This document shows, one piece after another, positions 15,605 through 24,006 of a stretch of DNA of 41,475 nt. The stretch is from Christensenella sp. UBA4675. GTDB lineage: Bacteria > Bacillota > Clostridia > Christensenellales > Borkfalkiaceae. Position 1 is the first letter of the stretch, and each line of letters opens with the position of its first letter. The stretch lies in the NCBI GenBank assembly GCA_002405165.1, contig DHLF01000002.1, forward strand, positions 1-41,475, read 5' to 3'. Below the pieces are notes generated by a model. That model did no database searches and was not told where the DNA came from. It was given only the letters and a program-made list of their open reading frames with translations. The translations under genes and the position numbers were made by a program.

Positions 15605-16939
15605 TTAGTTTTCGGTAAACTTTTTCCACGTTTTAACTTCTTTTATATAAAGAACGACGCCTAAAATCGTGGTTATGGTTTCCGACAACGGAAATGCTAT
15701 CCAGCAATAATTTAATCCTATTAAAGAAAACAAATAAAACGTCGGGATAAGACAAAATATTTGTCGAGTTAAAGACAGTAGACTGCTTTTTACCGATTTT
15801 CCTATCGCTTGAAACACAACGGGCGCGGTAAGCGAAAATACTGCGGGCAAAAAGCTTGAACCTATAATTCTAAATCCGATTTTTCCGATATTTAAAACTT
15901 CTTGGTTTTTAGAAAATATTTTAATAAGCGGTACGGGAATTATTTCAAAACAAAAAATCCCTATCGACATAAAAGCGCAAGAAATAATTAAAGTGTCTTT
16001 AACTATTTGCCGAACTCTATCAAATTTTTGCTGTACGTAATTAAAACTTAAAATAGGAACTATGCATGTTTGAAGGGCGAATAGCGGAATAAAGAAAAAC
16101 GATTGAAGTTTATAGTATAATCCTAAAACGGTAATAGCGCTATCTGTAAACGACGCCAAAATTAAATTTAACGCTATAATATATACCGTGAAAAGAGCCT
16201 GCATAAGCATATTCGGATAACCGTAATGCCATATTTTGCGAACATATAGACCGCTTTCTTTTGGTTTTGGCGGTTTTTTTGCTCCTTTAATTCCCGTTAT
16301 AATGCAAGCTATGAATTGACCTATAACCGTGGCGATTCCCGCGCCAGCTATTCCCATTTCGGGAAAAAATTCCCACCCGAAAATTAAAACGGGGTCGAGA
16401 ATAATGTTAGTTACGGCTCCCGCGACTTGCGCAACGGTCGGAATCCACATGTTTCCGCTTGCCTGATGAACTTTCGTAAAACAACTTTCTAAAAATATAC
16501 CGAGCGAGCCTACGCAAACTATCGTTCCGTAAGTTAAAGCTTCTTTTTGAGCTAGCTTGCTTTTTGCGGATATTTTTACGAACGGCTTTAAAAACGCTAA
16601 GCTCGATAAAGAAAAAATTGCCCAACAAATTAGAGCTAAAACCATTCCCGTTCCTGCCGTTTTGTCGGCGGAAGATTTCTCGTCTTTTGCAAAGTAGCTT
16701 GCCATAAGCGTGTTTACGCCTACGCCTATACCTACGGCGATTGCCACTATTAAAAGTTGTACGGGATATATTACCGATAAGGCGGTTAAGCCGTCGTCCG
16801 AATATTTTCCCACGTAAAAGCTGTCAACCACGTTATAAAGAGCTTGAATAAGTTGAGCAAACATAACGGGCGGAGCAAGTTTTAATAAAATTTTTAATAC
16901 GCTTTCTTTTCCGAAAGTCTTTTCGTTTACTCTATCCAT
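15605..16939 (-). CDS. MATE-family multidrug/Na+ antiporter
   Basis: A 444-residue, 12-helix membrane protein. Typical MATE features: APPVMFAQLIQALYNVVDSFYVGKY in helix 1 and the matching HYGYPNMLMQALFTVY at the start of the second half, plus the QASGN segment and NIILDPVLIFG. It exports cationic or lipophilic compounds in exchange for Na+ or H+; the substrate is not predictable. No Shine-Dalgarno site is visible in front of the ATG, and no clean promoter was found within the 220-nt AT-rich gap (16940-17159). Confidence 0.92.
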   Translation of the reverse strand: MDRVNEKTFGKESVLKILLKLAPPVMFAQLIQALYNVVDSFYVGKYSDDGLTALSVIYPVQLLIVAIAVGIGVGVNTLMASYFAKDEKSSADKTAGTGMVLALICWAIFSLSSLAFLKPFVKISAKSKLAQKEALTYGTIVCVGSLGIFLESCFTKVHQASGNMWIPTVAQVAGAVTNIILDPVLIFGWEFFPEMGIAGAGIATVIGQFIACIITGIKGAKKPPKPKESGLYVRKIWHYGYPNMLMQALFTVYIIALNLILASFTDSAITVLGLYYKLQSFFFIPLFALQTCIVPILSFNYVQQKFDRVRQIVKDTLIISCAFMSIGIFCFEIIPVPLIKIFSKNQEVLNIGKIGFRIIGSSFLPAVFSLTAPVVFQAIGKSVKSSLLSLTRQIFCLIPTFYLFSLIGLNYCWIAFPLSETITTILGVVLYIKEVKTWKKFTEN

Positions 16940-17159
16940 TTTTCGTAAAATATTTTAAGATTTAATCGATTTTTTATTTTTGTTTTGAAGCAATGGTATT
17001 ATAGTCTTAAAGTTTAATTTTGACAATTAAAATTGCTTTTTTATAAAAATTTATTAAGTTTTTTAATTTTATATTGCAATAAAAAATTGTAATCTTAAAT
17101 AATTGCATTTTAAACTTTCGTAAACTTTTTTGCGGAAGCTATTAAAGGTTTACAATTTA

Positions 17160-18095
17160 TTAATCTACGGCGTATAAGATATTAAAATTTCTAATATCGT
17201 TGTCCGTAATTTTATCGTTTACTTCGTAAGCAAGGTTTTCTAAATTTTCGCCGATAGAATTTGTTATGATTTGCGATTTTAGTTCGCTTACAATTAAAGC
17301 GTTTATATCGCTAATTACTTGTAATTTTAATTCGGAATTTTTTTCGTTGTCGGAAGAAATTAAAAATTCCAAAGAGTCGGCAACGTTTAGTTTTTCTAAA
17401 TTTCGCAGTGTTTTAAACTGCCATTTGTAAAACGGAAGATATTTTTTATTTAGTAGAAAACTTATTTTAATAACGCTTTTACAATATTCGAATAAAGCTA
17501 GTTGCGCGCCTGCGAAATCTTTTCTTTTTAAAATTCTATCGTAATTGTAAACGCCTGCCTGATAGCACAAAATCAGGTTGCCGGCAAGCTTTTTTAAACG
17601 AGCGTTTTCGGGCATATAGGCTAACTTTTGCCTAATTTTTGAAAACTCTCCGTATCCGTCGTAAAAAATTTTACCGTTAGTTACTTCCGCTAAATAAAAT
17701 TCGGGAATATTTAAAAAATCGATTTCGCTTAAATTTCCGTCTTTCGTCCCCGTTTTAGAAAGCAAAAAATCTTCTAACCTGACTACGCCTAAACGCGAAC
17801 CGCCGACGGGTGAAATTAGCTGTCTTTTTAACCCCATAAATTCTTTGGGGAGTTTATTGTAGGCTCTTTCCAAACTAAACGCCTGACGAGAAGAAATTTT
17901 ACTTTCGTCGGGGATAAAAATCGTAAACCCTGCTTGCACGTCGTGGTCAAGAGAGTATTCGTCGTCGTAACCGAAATTTTCCGAACCGCTTCCGCATACG
18001 CCCATGCATAAATAGGGTAGTAAATCGTGGAAAGAATTTAACGCTTCTTTTCCGTATTCGTTATAATATTTTTCGCAAATTTCCAAAAGTTTCAT
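17160..18095 (-). CDS. DUF4037 protein, nucleotidyltransferase-like
   Basis: A 311-residue protein with the DUF4037 signature: GSGSENFGYDDEYSLDHD (35-52), a Gly-Ser and multi-Asp arrangement like the active site of minimal nucleotidyltransferases, then a helical domain. Function is unknown. By motif it might transfer a nucleotide to a small molecule or protein; this is inference. GGAG precedes the ATG. The upstream gene on the same strand encodes a TPR protein, 140 nt away, and the two may be functionally paired. Confidence 0.8.
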   Translation of the reverse strand: MKLLEICEKYYNEYGKEALNSFHDLLPYLCMGVCGSGSENFGYDDEYSLDHDVQAGFTIFIPDESKISSRQAFSLERAYNKLPKEFMGLKRQLISPVGGSRLGVVRLEDFLLSKTGTKDGNLSEIDFLNIPEFYLAEVTNGKIFYDGYGEFSKIRQKLAYMPENARLKKLAGNLILCYQAGVYNYDRILKRKDFAGAQLALFEYCKSVIKISFLLNKKYLPFYKWQFKTLRNLEKLNVADSLEFLISSDNEKNSELKLQVISDINALIVSELKSQIITNSIGENLENLAYEVNDKITDNDIRNFNILYAVD

Positions 18096-18235
18096 TTTTT
18101 CTCCGCTATTTCGGTAAATTTTTAAAGTCGTTTAAACGCGTTACGTTCAAAAAAAGTAGTAAAGTCGTATGGATTTTAAAGTATGTTTTGGCGTAAAAAT
18201 ACGTTAAAAGAGTTGTCCGAAATTATAATTGTCTT

Positions 18236-18994
18236 TTATTGCCTTGAATAAATCCTTTCTGCTTGTTTTTTTAATTCGTTTTCGTAAGCGAAAAATCCGT
18301 AATATCCGAACGTGGAAGAACATTTTTCGCATACAAACGCATAATAGCCGTCTTTTTTTTCGTGATTATATAATAAGGAATAGGCTCTTTCAAGTAGTTC
18401 GGAAATTTTCCTTTCCCCGTTTTCGCCGTCGGTGAGTTCAACTAAGTTAGCAATATTTAATAAGGTTATGGCGTAATCTAATTCGTTAGAATGTATTTCG
18501 TTTATTTTTAAGGCTTTTTCGTAATATAATTTTGCTTTATCGTAAAAGGTTGCTTCTACAAGGGATAAAGCGTAGTTATTATACAGCCCCGCCTTTTTTT
18601 CGTCATATTCGTCAAGATAATTTTCGTAAACGCTTAACGCCTGTTCAAAAACGGTTAAACTTTCTTTTATCAGTCCGAACGCTTTATAGCAGGTAGCGCA
18701 GTTTAATTTTGCCGTTGCGCCAGAAACGTCGCTATCGAGTTCTAAAACTTTTATTAAATCAAAAACTTTATCGACCGTTAAAAGGGCTTTTTCTTTTTGG
18801 TTAGTTTTTCTGTAAAGTCCGACAAGTTCGTTGCAAACGGAAAATTCGCCTTTTTCGTCGCCGTAGGTATTAGCTTCTTTAAGCCAGTAATTTAAAAGGT
18901 TTTCCGCGTTTACGTAATCGTTTTTAGAAAAATAGTAGTCGAGTTTTTGTAAAATTCTATCAATCGGAATAGATTTTAAAATTTTCGTATCCAT
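18236..18994 (-). CDS. Tetratricopeptide-repeat protein
   Basis: A 252-residue, all-helical soluble protein with TPR-type helix pairs through most of its length (for example DYVNAENLLNYWLKEA, KEKALLTVDKVFDLI, GLIKESLTVFEQALSVYENYL and FYDKAKLYYEKALKINE). TPRs make protein-binding scaffolds. A late CEKC pair (220s) is notable but unexplained. There is no ribosome-binding site ahead of the ATG; the promoter places the transcription start on the ATG itself, predicting leaderless translation. It is followed by the DUF4037 gene. Confidence 0.82.
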   Translation of the reverse strand: MDTKILKSIPIDRILQKLDYYFSKNDYVNAENLLNYWLKEANTYGDEKGEFSVCNELVGLYRKTNQKEKALLTVDKVFDLIKVLELDSDVSGATAKLNCATCYKAFGLIKESLTVFEQALSVYENYLDEYDEKKAGLYNNYALSLVEATFYDKAKLYYEKALKINEIHSNELDYAITLLNIANLVELTDGENGERKISELLERAYSLLYNHEKKDGYYAFVCEKCSSTFGYYGFFAYENELKKQAERIYSRQ

Positions 18995-19000
18995 AAATTT

Positions 19001-19029
19001 ATTTTATATAAATCGTTAAAAAAATGCAA
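19001..19029 (-). promoter_or_regulatory. Promoter predicting a leaderless TPR mRNA
   Basis: On the minus strand TTGCAT (19029-19024), 17 nt, TAAAAT (19006-19001). Six bases separate the -10 from the A of the ATG at 18994, the normal distance to a transcription start, so the mRNA should begin at the start codon. Confidence 0.65.
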
Positions 19030-19060
19030 TTAAAAATTTTAAAAAATTGTCGCTCGTTTA

Positions 19061-19089
19061 TTGAAATGGGGCGTGGGGTTTGATATAAT
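19061..19089 (+). promoter_or_regulatory. Promoter of nrdG
   Basis: TTGAAA (19061-19066), 17 nt, TATAAT (19084-19089) with TGA directly before (extended -10). No NrdR box was seen here. Confidence 0.8.
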
Positions 19090-19132
19090 ATATCGTAACG
19101 TTAAATTCGGCTAACTTAAAGGAGATACGGCA

Positions 19133-19825
19133 ATGATTATTTCGGGATTTCAAAAACTTACGCTTTTAGATTATCCTAATCACGTTGCTTGCACCGTTTT
19201 TACGGGTGGGTGCAATTTGCGTTGTCCGTTTTGCCATAACGCTTCGTTAGTGGTGGGGGATTATAGACAAGACGAAATTTCGCAAGAAGAAATTTTTTCT
19301 ACGCTAGATAAAAGAAAAGGCGTTTTGGACGGCGTTGCCATAACGGGCGGAGAACCGCTTTTGAATAACGATTTAAAAGATTTTATTATAAAAATTAAAG
19401 AAAAAGGTTTTTTGGTAAAGCTTGACACCAACGGGACTTTCCCCGATAAACTAAAAGAACTGATAGACTTAAAGCTCATAGACTATTTGGCTATGGACAT
19501 AAAAAACAGCAAGGAAAAATACGCTTTAACGGTAGGAAAGCCCGAGTTCGATTTATCGAGCGTAGAAAAAAGCGTTGAAATTTTACTGCATTCCGATATA
19601 GATTACGAATTTAGAACGACGGTTGTAAAAGAATTTCACGATTTGGAAGATATAGAAAAAATTTCTAAGTGGATAAAAGGAGCGAAAAAGTACTTTTTGC
19701 AAAATTTTGTGGACAGCGGGAATTTAATAGGTCAAAATTTTTCGTCGGTCGGCAAGCCCACGCTTGAAAAAATGCTTGAAATATCTAAAAAAACGTTGCC
19801 TTCAACCTTTATAAGGGGAATATAA
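19133..19825 (+). CDS. nrdG: Anaerobic ribonucleotide reductase activase, radical SAM
   Basis: A 230-residue radical SAM enzyme. The [4Fe-4S] cysteines lie in GGCNLRCPFCHNASL (C27, C31, C34), followed by the SAM-contacting GGEPLL and DTNGTFP segments. It would generate the glycyl radical on NrdD. It is longer than the E. coli enzyme and of the wider PflA/NrdG2-like type common in Clostridia, but the neighbouring nrdD makes the role clear. AAAGGAG precedes the ATG. nrdD follows after 151 nt that carry its own promoter. Confidence 0.9.
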   Translation: MIISGFQKLTLLDYPNHVACTVFTGGCNLRCPFCHNASLVVGDYRQDEISQEEIFSTLDKRKGVLDGVAITGGEPLLNNDLKDFIIKIKEKGFLVKLDTNGTFPDKLKELIDLKLIDYLAMDIKNSKEKYALTVGKPEFDLSSVEKSVEILLHSDIDYEFRTTVVKEFHDLEDIEKISKWIKGAKKYFLQNFVDSGNLIGQNFSSVGKPTLEKMLEISKKTLPSTFIRGI

Positions 19826-19890
19826 AGACTTTTTTTCAAATTTTTACCATTTTTGCAAAAACTATATATAGAAAAAAATAAATTTTAAAA

Positions 19891-19906
19891 ACACAATATA
19901 TTGTGT
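19891..19906. promoter_or_regulatory. NrdR box upstream of nrdD
   Basis: ACACAATATATTGTGT is a perfect 16-bp palindrome that equals the NrdR-box consensus. A second, degenerate half-matching site (19923-19938, ending TGTGA) lies 32 bp further on, about three helical turns, overlapping the -10 spacer. NrdR represses ribonucleotide reductase genes according to nucleotide state. The first box sits just upstream of the -35. Confidence 0.9.
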
Positions 19907-19915
19907 TTTTTTCTA

Positions 19916-19944
19916 TTGACTATAAAAAATAAATGTGATAGAAT
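19916..19944 (+). promoter_or_regulatory. Promoter of nrdD
   Basis: TTGACT (19916-19921), 17 nt, TAGAAT (19939-19944) with TGA directly before (extended -10). AAGGAGAAG lies before the ATG at 19977. Confidence 0.8.
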
Positions 19945-19976
19945 AAGACTACTTTACGATTTACAAGGAGAAGAAA

Positions 19977-22349
19977 ATGTACAGTGTAATTAAAAGGGAC
20001 GGAAAGAATGCGGAATTCGATTTGTCCAAGATTAAAAGAGCTATAAAATCAGCGTTCGACGCGTGCAATAAGTTATATAACGACGACGTTTTGGATTTTC
20101 TTGCTTTAAAGGTTACGGCGGATTTCGAGCCGAAGATTAAAGAAGACGGAACTATTTCCGTAGAAAAAATTCAAGACAGCGTAGAAACCGTTTTAATAAA
20201 AGCAGGCTACGATGATATTGCCAAAGCTTACATTTTATATCGTAAGCAAAGGGAAAAAATCAGAAACGTAGGAACTACGCTTTTGGACTACAAAAAAATA
20301 GTAGACAATTACTTACAGATTAACGATTGGAGAGTTAAAGAAAACTCTACGGTTACTTATTCGGTAGGCGGGCTTATATTGTCGAATTCGGGAGCTATAA
20401 CTGCAAACTACTGGCTTAGCGAAGTTTACGACGAAGAAATTGCGGACGCTCACCGTAACGCAGATATTCACATTCACGACCTTTCTATGTTAACCGGCTA
20501 TTGCGCAGGTTGGTCGCTTAAACAACTTATTAAAGAAGGTTTAGGCGGTGTAGTAGGGAAAATCACGTCTTCTCCGGCAAGTCATTTATCCACGCTTTGC
20601 AACCAAATGGTAAACTTTTTGGGAATTATGCAAAACGAATGGGCAGGGGCGCAAGCATTTTCTTCTTTCGATACCTATTTAGCGCCTTTCGTAAAAGCGG
20701 ACAATTTAACCTATAAAGAAGTTAAACAATGTATACAATCCTTTATTTACGGGGTAAATACGCCTAGCCGTTGGGGAACTCAATCGCCGTTTACGAACAT
20801 CACTTTGGACTGGGTTGTTCCTAACGATTTAGCCGAACTTAACTGTATCGTCGGCGGAAAGGAAATGGATTTCCGTTATAAAGACTGCGTAAAAGAAATG
20901 GCTATGGTAAACAAAGCGTTTATCGAAATTATGATAGAAGGGGACGCTAACGGAAGGGGCTTCCAATATCCTATTCCTACTTATTCTATCACGAGAGATT
21001 TCGACTGGTCGGAAACCGAAAACAATAAATTGTTATTCGAAATGACCGCTAAGTACGGAACTCCTTATTTTTCCAACTACATTAACAGCGATATGGAACC
21101 CAGCGACGTTCGTAGTATGTGTTGCAGACTTCGTTTGGATTTAAGAGAATTGCGTAAAAAATCGGGCGGATACTTCGGTAGCGGAGAAAGCACGGGTTCG
21201 GTAGGCGTAGTATCAATCAACATGCCTAAAATAGCGTATCTTGCAAAGGATAAAATAGACTTCTTTGAAAGATTAGATAAACTTATGGATATTTCCGCAC
21301 GTTCGTTAAAAGTTAAACGTACGGTTATAACTCAACTTCTCGAAAACGGATTATATCCTTACACGAAAAGATATTTAGGAACGTTTAACAACCACTTCTC
21401 CACGATAGGTTTAGTCGGAATGAACGAAGCTTGTTTAAACGCAAAATGGTTAAGGAAAAATCTTACCGATAGGCAAGCACAAGAATTTACCAAAGAAGTT
21501 CTTAACCATATGCGTAATAAATTATCCGATTATCAAGAACAATACGGAGATTTATATAACCTAGAAGCTACTCCTGCGGAATCTACCGCATTCCGTTTCG
21601 CTAAACACGACGTAGCAAAATATCCCGACATTATAACTGCGGCTAAAAAGAAAGGAGATGCGCCTTATTACACGAACTCTTCTCACTTACCCGTCGGATA
21701 TACGGAAGATATTTTTACGGCTTTGGATATTCAAGACGAATTACAAACTTTGTACACTTCGGGAACGGTATTCCACGCTTTCTTAGGTGAAAAGTTGCCC
21801 GACTGGAAATCCGCCGCTAACTTAGTAAGAAAAATTGCAGAAAACTACAAACTTCCTTACTATACTTTATCCCCGACGTATTCCGTATGTAAAAATCACG
21901 GATATTTAGCGGGCGAAGTTTCCGTTTGTCCCGAATGTGGCGAAAGAACGGAAGTTTATTCGAGAATTACGGGATATTATAGACCCGTTCAAAACTGGAA
22001 CGACGGAAAAGCGCAAGAATATAAAGACCGTAAGGTTTACGATATTTCTCATTCCGTATTGCACAAATCTTCTTGTTGCTGTTCCGCAAACGAAGTAGAC
22101 GATTCAGTTATTTCGGGCGAACAATCGGAAAGCTTATTGTTTACTACGGCAACTTGTCCTAACTGTAAAATCGCTTGCGCGACTTTGGATAAGGCAGGAT
22201 ATCCGTACAAGAAGATACTTGCTAACGAACACGCGGACTTAGCTACTAAATACGGAGTAAAACAAGCTCCTACTTTGGTTGTGTTCAACGGTGGCGCTAT
22301 CGAGAAATATACGGGCGTATCCGATATTAAAAAATTCTTAAAAGTTTAA
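19977..22349 (+). CDS. nrdD: Anaerobic ribonucleoside-triphosphate reductase with fused thioredoxin/glutaredoxin-like domain
   Basis: A 790-residue class III ribonucleotide reductase. An ATP-cone (about 1-95) senses ATP/dATP; the glycyl-radical barrel follows. Near the C-terminal part of the catalytic domain are a zinc site (C638, H641, C651, C654) and the radical loop RITGYYRPVQNW with G666 as the radical residue. Normal NrdD ends around residue 685. This one continues through a linker with a CCC cluster into a thioredoxin/glutaredoxin-like domain (about 715-790) with active site CPNC (C727, C730) and the cis-proline region KQAPTLVVF. Fusion suggests this NrdD takes electrons from its own dithiol domain, not formate, as NrdH-dependent subtypes do. 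It is followed by a thioredoxin reductase gene. Confidence 0.94.
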   Translation: MYSVIKRDGKNAEFDLSKIKRAIKSAFDACNKLYNDDVLDFLALKVTADFEPKIKEDGTISVEKIQDSVETVLIKAGYDDIAKAYILYRKQREKIRNVGTTLLDYKKIVDNYLQINDWRVKENSTVTYSVGGLILSNSGAITANYWLSEVYDEEIADAHRNADIHIHDLSMLTGYCAGWSLKQLIKEGLGGVVGKITSSPASHLSTLCNQMVNFLGIMQNEWAGAQAFSSFDTYLAPFVKADNLTYKEVKQCIQSFIYGVNTPSRWGTQSPFTNITLDWVVPNDLAELNCIVGGKEMDFRYKDCVKEMAMVNKAFIEIMIEGDANGRGFQYPIPTYSITRDFDWSETENNKLLFEMTAKYGTPYFSNYINSDMEPSDVRSMCCRLRLDLRELRKKSGGYFGSGESTGSVGVVSINMPKIAYLAKDKIDFFERLDKLMDISARSLKVKRTVITQLLENGLYPYTKRYLGTFNNHFSTIGLVGMNEACLNAKWLRKNLTDRQAQEFTKEVLNHMRNKLSDYQEQYGDLYNLEATPAESTAFRFAKHDVAKYPDIITAAKKKGDAPYYTNSSHLPVGYTEDIFTALDIQDELQTLYTSGTVFHAFLGEKLPDWKSAANLVRKIAENYKLPYYTLSPTYSVCKNHGYLAGEVSVCPECGERTEVYSRITGYYRPVQNWNDGKAQEYKDRKVYDISHSVLHKSSCCCSANEVDDSVISGEQSESLLFTTATCPNCKIACATLDKAGYPYKKILANEHADLATKYGVKQAPTLVVFNGGAIEKYTGVSDIKKFLKV

Positions 22350-22356
22350 TAGAAAT

Positions 22357-22388
22357 TTAAAGCGTCGAAAAGCTTTTCGACGCTTTAA
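22357..22388 (+). other. Perfect palindrome between nrdD and trxB
   Basis: A 32-bp perfect palindrome (16+16, no spacer; arm TTAAAGCGTCGAAAAG) fills the 53-nt gap. There is no T-tract, so it probably acts as a partial terminator or an mRNA-end stabiliser setting the nrdD to trxB ratio. Confidence 0.6.
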
Positions 22389-22402
22389 TTAAAAGGTGAA
22401 AT

Positions 22403-23314
22403 ATGTACGATATAGTTATAATAGGCGGTGGTCCTGCGGGACTTACTTCCGCAATTTACGCGCGTAGAGCAAATAAAAGCGTAATAGTTTTAGAAAAAGA
22501 AACGTTCGGCGGACAAATAACTCATTCCCCGAAAGTAGAAAACATTGCGGGATTCAATTCTTTATCGGGAAACGAATTTGCGGAAAAATTAGTAGATCAA
22601 GTTTTGTTTCAAGGCGCGGAAGTCGACTCGTGCGAAGTTGAAAAAATAATCGATAACGGAGAATATAAAACCGTTATAACGGACGGCGGAGAATATACGG
22701 CAAAAGCCGTTATTATCGCAACGGGAGCAAAACACAGAATGTTAGGCGTTAAGGGGGAAGAAAATTTCGTCGGAAACGGTATTTCTTTTTGCGCGGTTTG
22801 CGACGGAGCTTTTTATAGCGAAAAAACCGTTGGAGTAATCGGCGGGGGAAATTCTGCCCTTCAAGAAGCGTTAATGTTAAGCGATATTTGTAAAAAAGTT
22901 ATTATAGTACAAAATTTAGACTTTTTAACGGGCGAGAAAAAGCTTATCGAACAAGTAAACGAAAAAGATAATATTCAAGTAATTTTGTCTAGCGTTGTAG
23001 AGAGTTTTATCGGTCAAGACGAATTAAAGGGTATAGTTATTAAAAACGCTTCTAACCAAACCAGCGAAGTGTATTTCGACGGGTTGTTTATTGCAATCGG
23101 GCTAATTCCCCAAAACGAAAATTTTGCCGATTTAATAGACTTAGACGGTAGGGGATATGCCGACAGCGGAGAAAATTGTTTAACCAAAACCAAAGGTGTA
23201 TTCGTTGCGGGCGATTGTAGAAAAAAAGATATACGCCAAGTTGCAACGGCTGTGTCGGACGGAGCGATAGCAAGCGTTAAAGCGTGCGACTACGTGGATA
23301 GTTTAAAGAAATAA
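22403..23314 (+). CDS. trxB: Thioredoxin reductase-like flavoprotein
   Basis: A 303-residue low-molecular-weight TrxR. FAD motif GGGPAG (8-13), redox pair CAVC (C130, C133), second Rossmann motif GGGNSALQEA (147-156) and the final GVFVAGDCRKKDIRQVATAVSDG. Where NADPH-specific enzymes carry an HRRxxxR loop, this protein reads VQNLDFLTGEKKL, with no paired arginines, so NADPH may not be the donor. Its place behind the NrdD fusion suggests it re-reduces that domain's CPNC site. AAAAGG precedes the ATG. The name trxB reflects family, not a tested substrate. Confidence 0.85.
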   Translation: MYDIVIIGGGPAGLTSAIYARRANKSVIVLEKETFGGQITHSPKVENIAGFNSLSGNEFAEKLVDQVLFQGAEVDSCEVEKIIDNGEYKTVITDGGEYTAKAVIIATGAKHRMLGVKGEENFVGNGISFCAVCDGAFYSEKTVGVIGGGNSALQEALMLSDICKKVIIVQNLDFLTGEKKLIEQVNEKDNIQVILSSVVESFIGQDELKGIVIKNASNQTSEVYFDGLFIAIGLIPQNENFADLIDLDGRGYADSGENCLTKTKGVFVAGDCRKKDIRQVATAVSDGAIASVKACDYVDSLKK

Positions 23315-23333
23315 TCGACTTATAGGCTAGTTT

Positions 23334-23795
23334 ATGACTGTTTTAAACGAAAAGGTCTTAGAACAATATAAAAAATTAGATAATCTTTGCGGACAAATTT
23401 ACGGCGACGGCAAGGCGGGAGTTACAGCGTATATAAAAGAAATGGAAAAACCCGATTACGACAATTTAAAGGATAATTCCGAATGGAGAAACACTTTAAA
23501 AAAGTTAAAAAGCATTAGACATTGCCGTAACTTAATATTTCACGATTGTAATTATGATTACGATACGGAAATTTTTTCGGAAGAAGATTTAAATTGGATT
23601 AAAGAATTTTATAGTTCGATTTTAAGCGGAAAAGACGCTTTAAGTAAGGCAAGACCGATAAAGGAATATCATGCGAATTTTAACGAGAGAAATAAGGCTT
23701 ACGGATATTACTACGAAACGAGCAGAGTAAAAAAGGAACCGACTTTTTTACAAAAAATAGGAAAAACAATTCGTAAAATCTTTTGCTGTGATTAA
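23334..23795 (+). CDS. Small HEPN-like protein of unknown function
   Basis: A 153-residue, mostly helical, charged protein without signal or membrane segment. Residues 63-70 (HCRNLIFH) contain R65-x4-H70, the R-x4-6-H pattern of HEPN-domain RNases, within a helical context (SIRHCRNLIFHDCNY). The C-terminal tail is basic and ends KIFCCD. It lies 19 nt behind trxB with only a weak ribosome-binding site, so it probably belongs to the nrdD-trxB transcript. The HEPN link rests on this short motif alone; the motif can occur by chance, and no toxin-antitoxin partner is adjacent. Confidence 0.6.
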   Translation: MTVLNEKVLEQYKKLDNLCGQIYGDGKAGVTAYIKEMEKPDYDNLKDNSEWRNTLKKLKSIRHCRNLIFHDCNYDYDTEIFSEEDLNWIKEFYSSILSGKDALSKARPIKEYHANFNERNKAYGYYYETSRVKKEPTFLQKIGKTIRKIFCCD

Positions 23796-23901
23796 AAGTA
23801 ATTGTAAAGTTGGCTAAATAAAAAACTCTTTAACGATTGACAGAATGGTTTGATGAAATTACTTTTGAAGATAACTGTTGGTCGGAAAATAAATAAAAAT
23901 G

Positions 23902-23928
23902 CGTGTAAGTTTTACTTACACGTTTTTT
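23902..23928 (+). terminator. Terminator of the nrdD-trxB unit
   Basis: A 9-bp stem CGTGTAAGT/ACTTACACG (23902-23910 with 23914-23922), 3-nt loop, then six T. The minus side is also T-rich, so it may serve the convergent yyaC gene too. Confidence 0.88.
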
Positions 23929-24006
23929 ATAGCCTTAAATTATCTTTTCGCGTTTTGTTTTAACTGCTTTTAACAATTTGTTATTATGCTTATGCCGTTT
24001 AAAAGT

